The position numbers and the translations under genes are program-made. Shown here piece after piece: positions 5,606-5,615 of a stretch of 5,615 nucleotides of DNA. How positions within the stretch are numbered: position 1 is the first letter of the stretch; the number at the start of each line of letters is the position of its first letter. The notes under the pieces are model-generated. The model saw only the letters and a list, made by a program, of their open reading frames with translations. It was not told where the DNA came from and did no database searches. Source of the stretch: Nitrospira sp. ST-bin4 (lineage in GTDB: Bacteria; Nitrospirota; Nitrospiria; Nitrospirales; Nitrospiraceae); assembly GCA_002083565.1 (NCBI GenBank), contig MSXM01000043.1, positions 66,632 through 72,246 of the forward strand. The letters run 5' to 3'.

Positions 5606-5615
5606 TGGAGAGACA
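5605..5615 (+). CDS. Possible 5' end of a divergent gene, cut by the window end
   Basis: ATG at 5605 is preceded by GAGGAA (5595-5600) with a 4-base gap, a very good ribosome binding site. Only Met-Glu-Arg can be read before the window ends, so no product can be named. If real, the gene is transcribed away from trmI and shares a roughly 90-bp intergenic region with it. A chance purine-rich stretch before an ATG is the alternative. Confidence 0.25.

Overview
The window looks like bacterial chromosome, moderately GC-rich and densely packed over its right 60%. The gene style resembles a Nitrospira-type bacterium (Nitrospirota). That guess rests on remembered similarity of the excisionase/integrase pair and of the trmI-SDR-aroE-aroK order; no marker here proves it. 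The window joins two very different regions, and the joint lies at the 3' end of a tRNA-Arg gene at about position 2341.

Left part (1-2340), probable integrated element. Positions 1-941 hold no gene I can defend. Instead there are a pyrimidine tract, a run of ten G, a terminator-like hairpin, and a series of inverted repeats that becomes denser towards 940. Two genes follow on the + strand: a small helix-turn-helix excisionase-like protein (942-1265) and a tyrosine recombinase/integrase (1252-2328). They overlap by 14 bp. The integrase has a complete catalytic set (R196, K221, H285, R288, W311, Y320) and stops only 12 bp before the CCA end of the tRNA gene. This is the usual arrangement of a genomic island or integrative element inserted at a tRNA 3' end. 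The second attachment site was not found and probably lies left of the window.

Right part (2341-5615), core chromosome, everything on the - strand. Transcription runs leftwards through trmI (tRNA m1A58 methyltransferase), a short-chain dehydrogenase/reductase, aroE (shikimate dehydrogenase), aroK (shikimate kinase) and tRNA-Arg(UCG). The protein genes are separated by 5 bp, 28 bp and a 4-bp ATGA overlap, so they read as one operon. AroE and AroK catalyse consecutive steps of the shikimate pathway. TrmI acts on tRNA, and the tRNA-Arg here has A58 in its T loop. The role of the SDR is unknown. A TATAAT on the - strand near the right edge is a possible operon promoter, and a well-spaced ribosome binding site plus ATG at 5605 may begin a divergent gene cut off by the window end.

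The most interesting points are the integrase/tRNA junction with a tandem 9-bp repeat inside the integrase 3' end, the repeat-rich leader before the excisionase gene with four copies of GAACAC/GTGTTC, and an AroE lacking the usual NADP-binding NRT motif. I see no CRISPR array, no complete insertion sequence, no rRNA and no clear undescribed multi-gene system.
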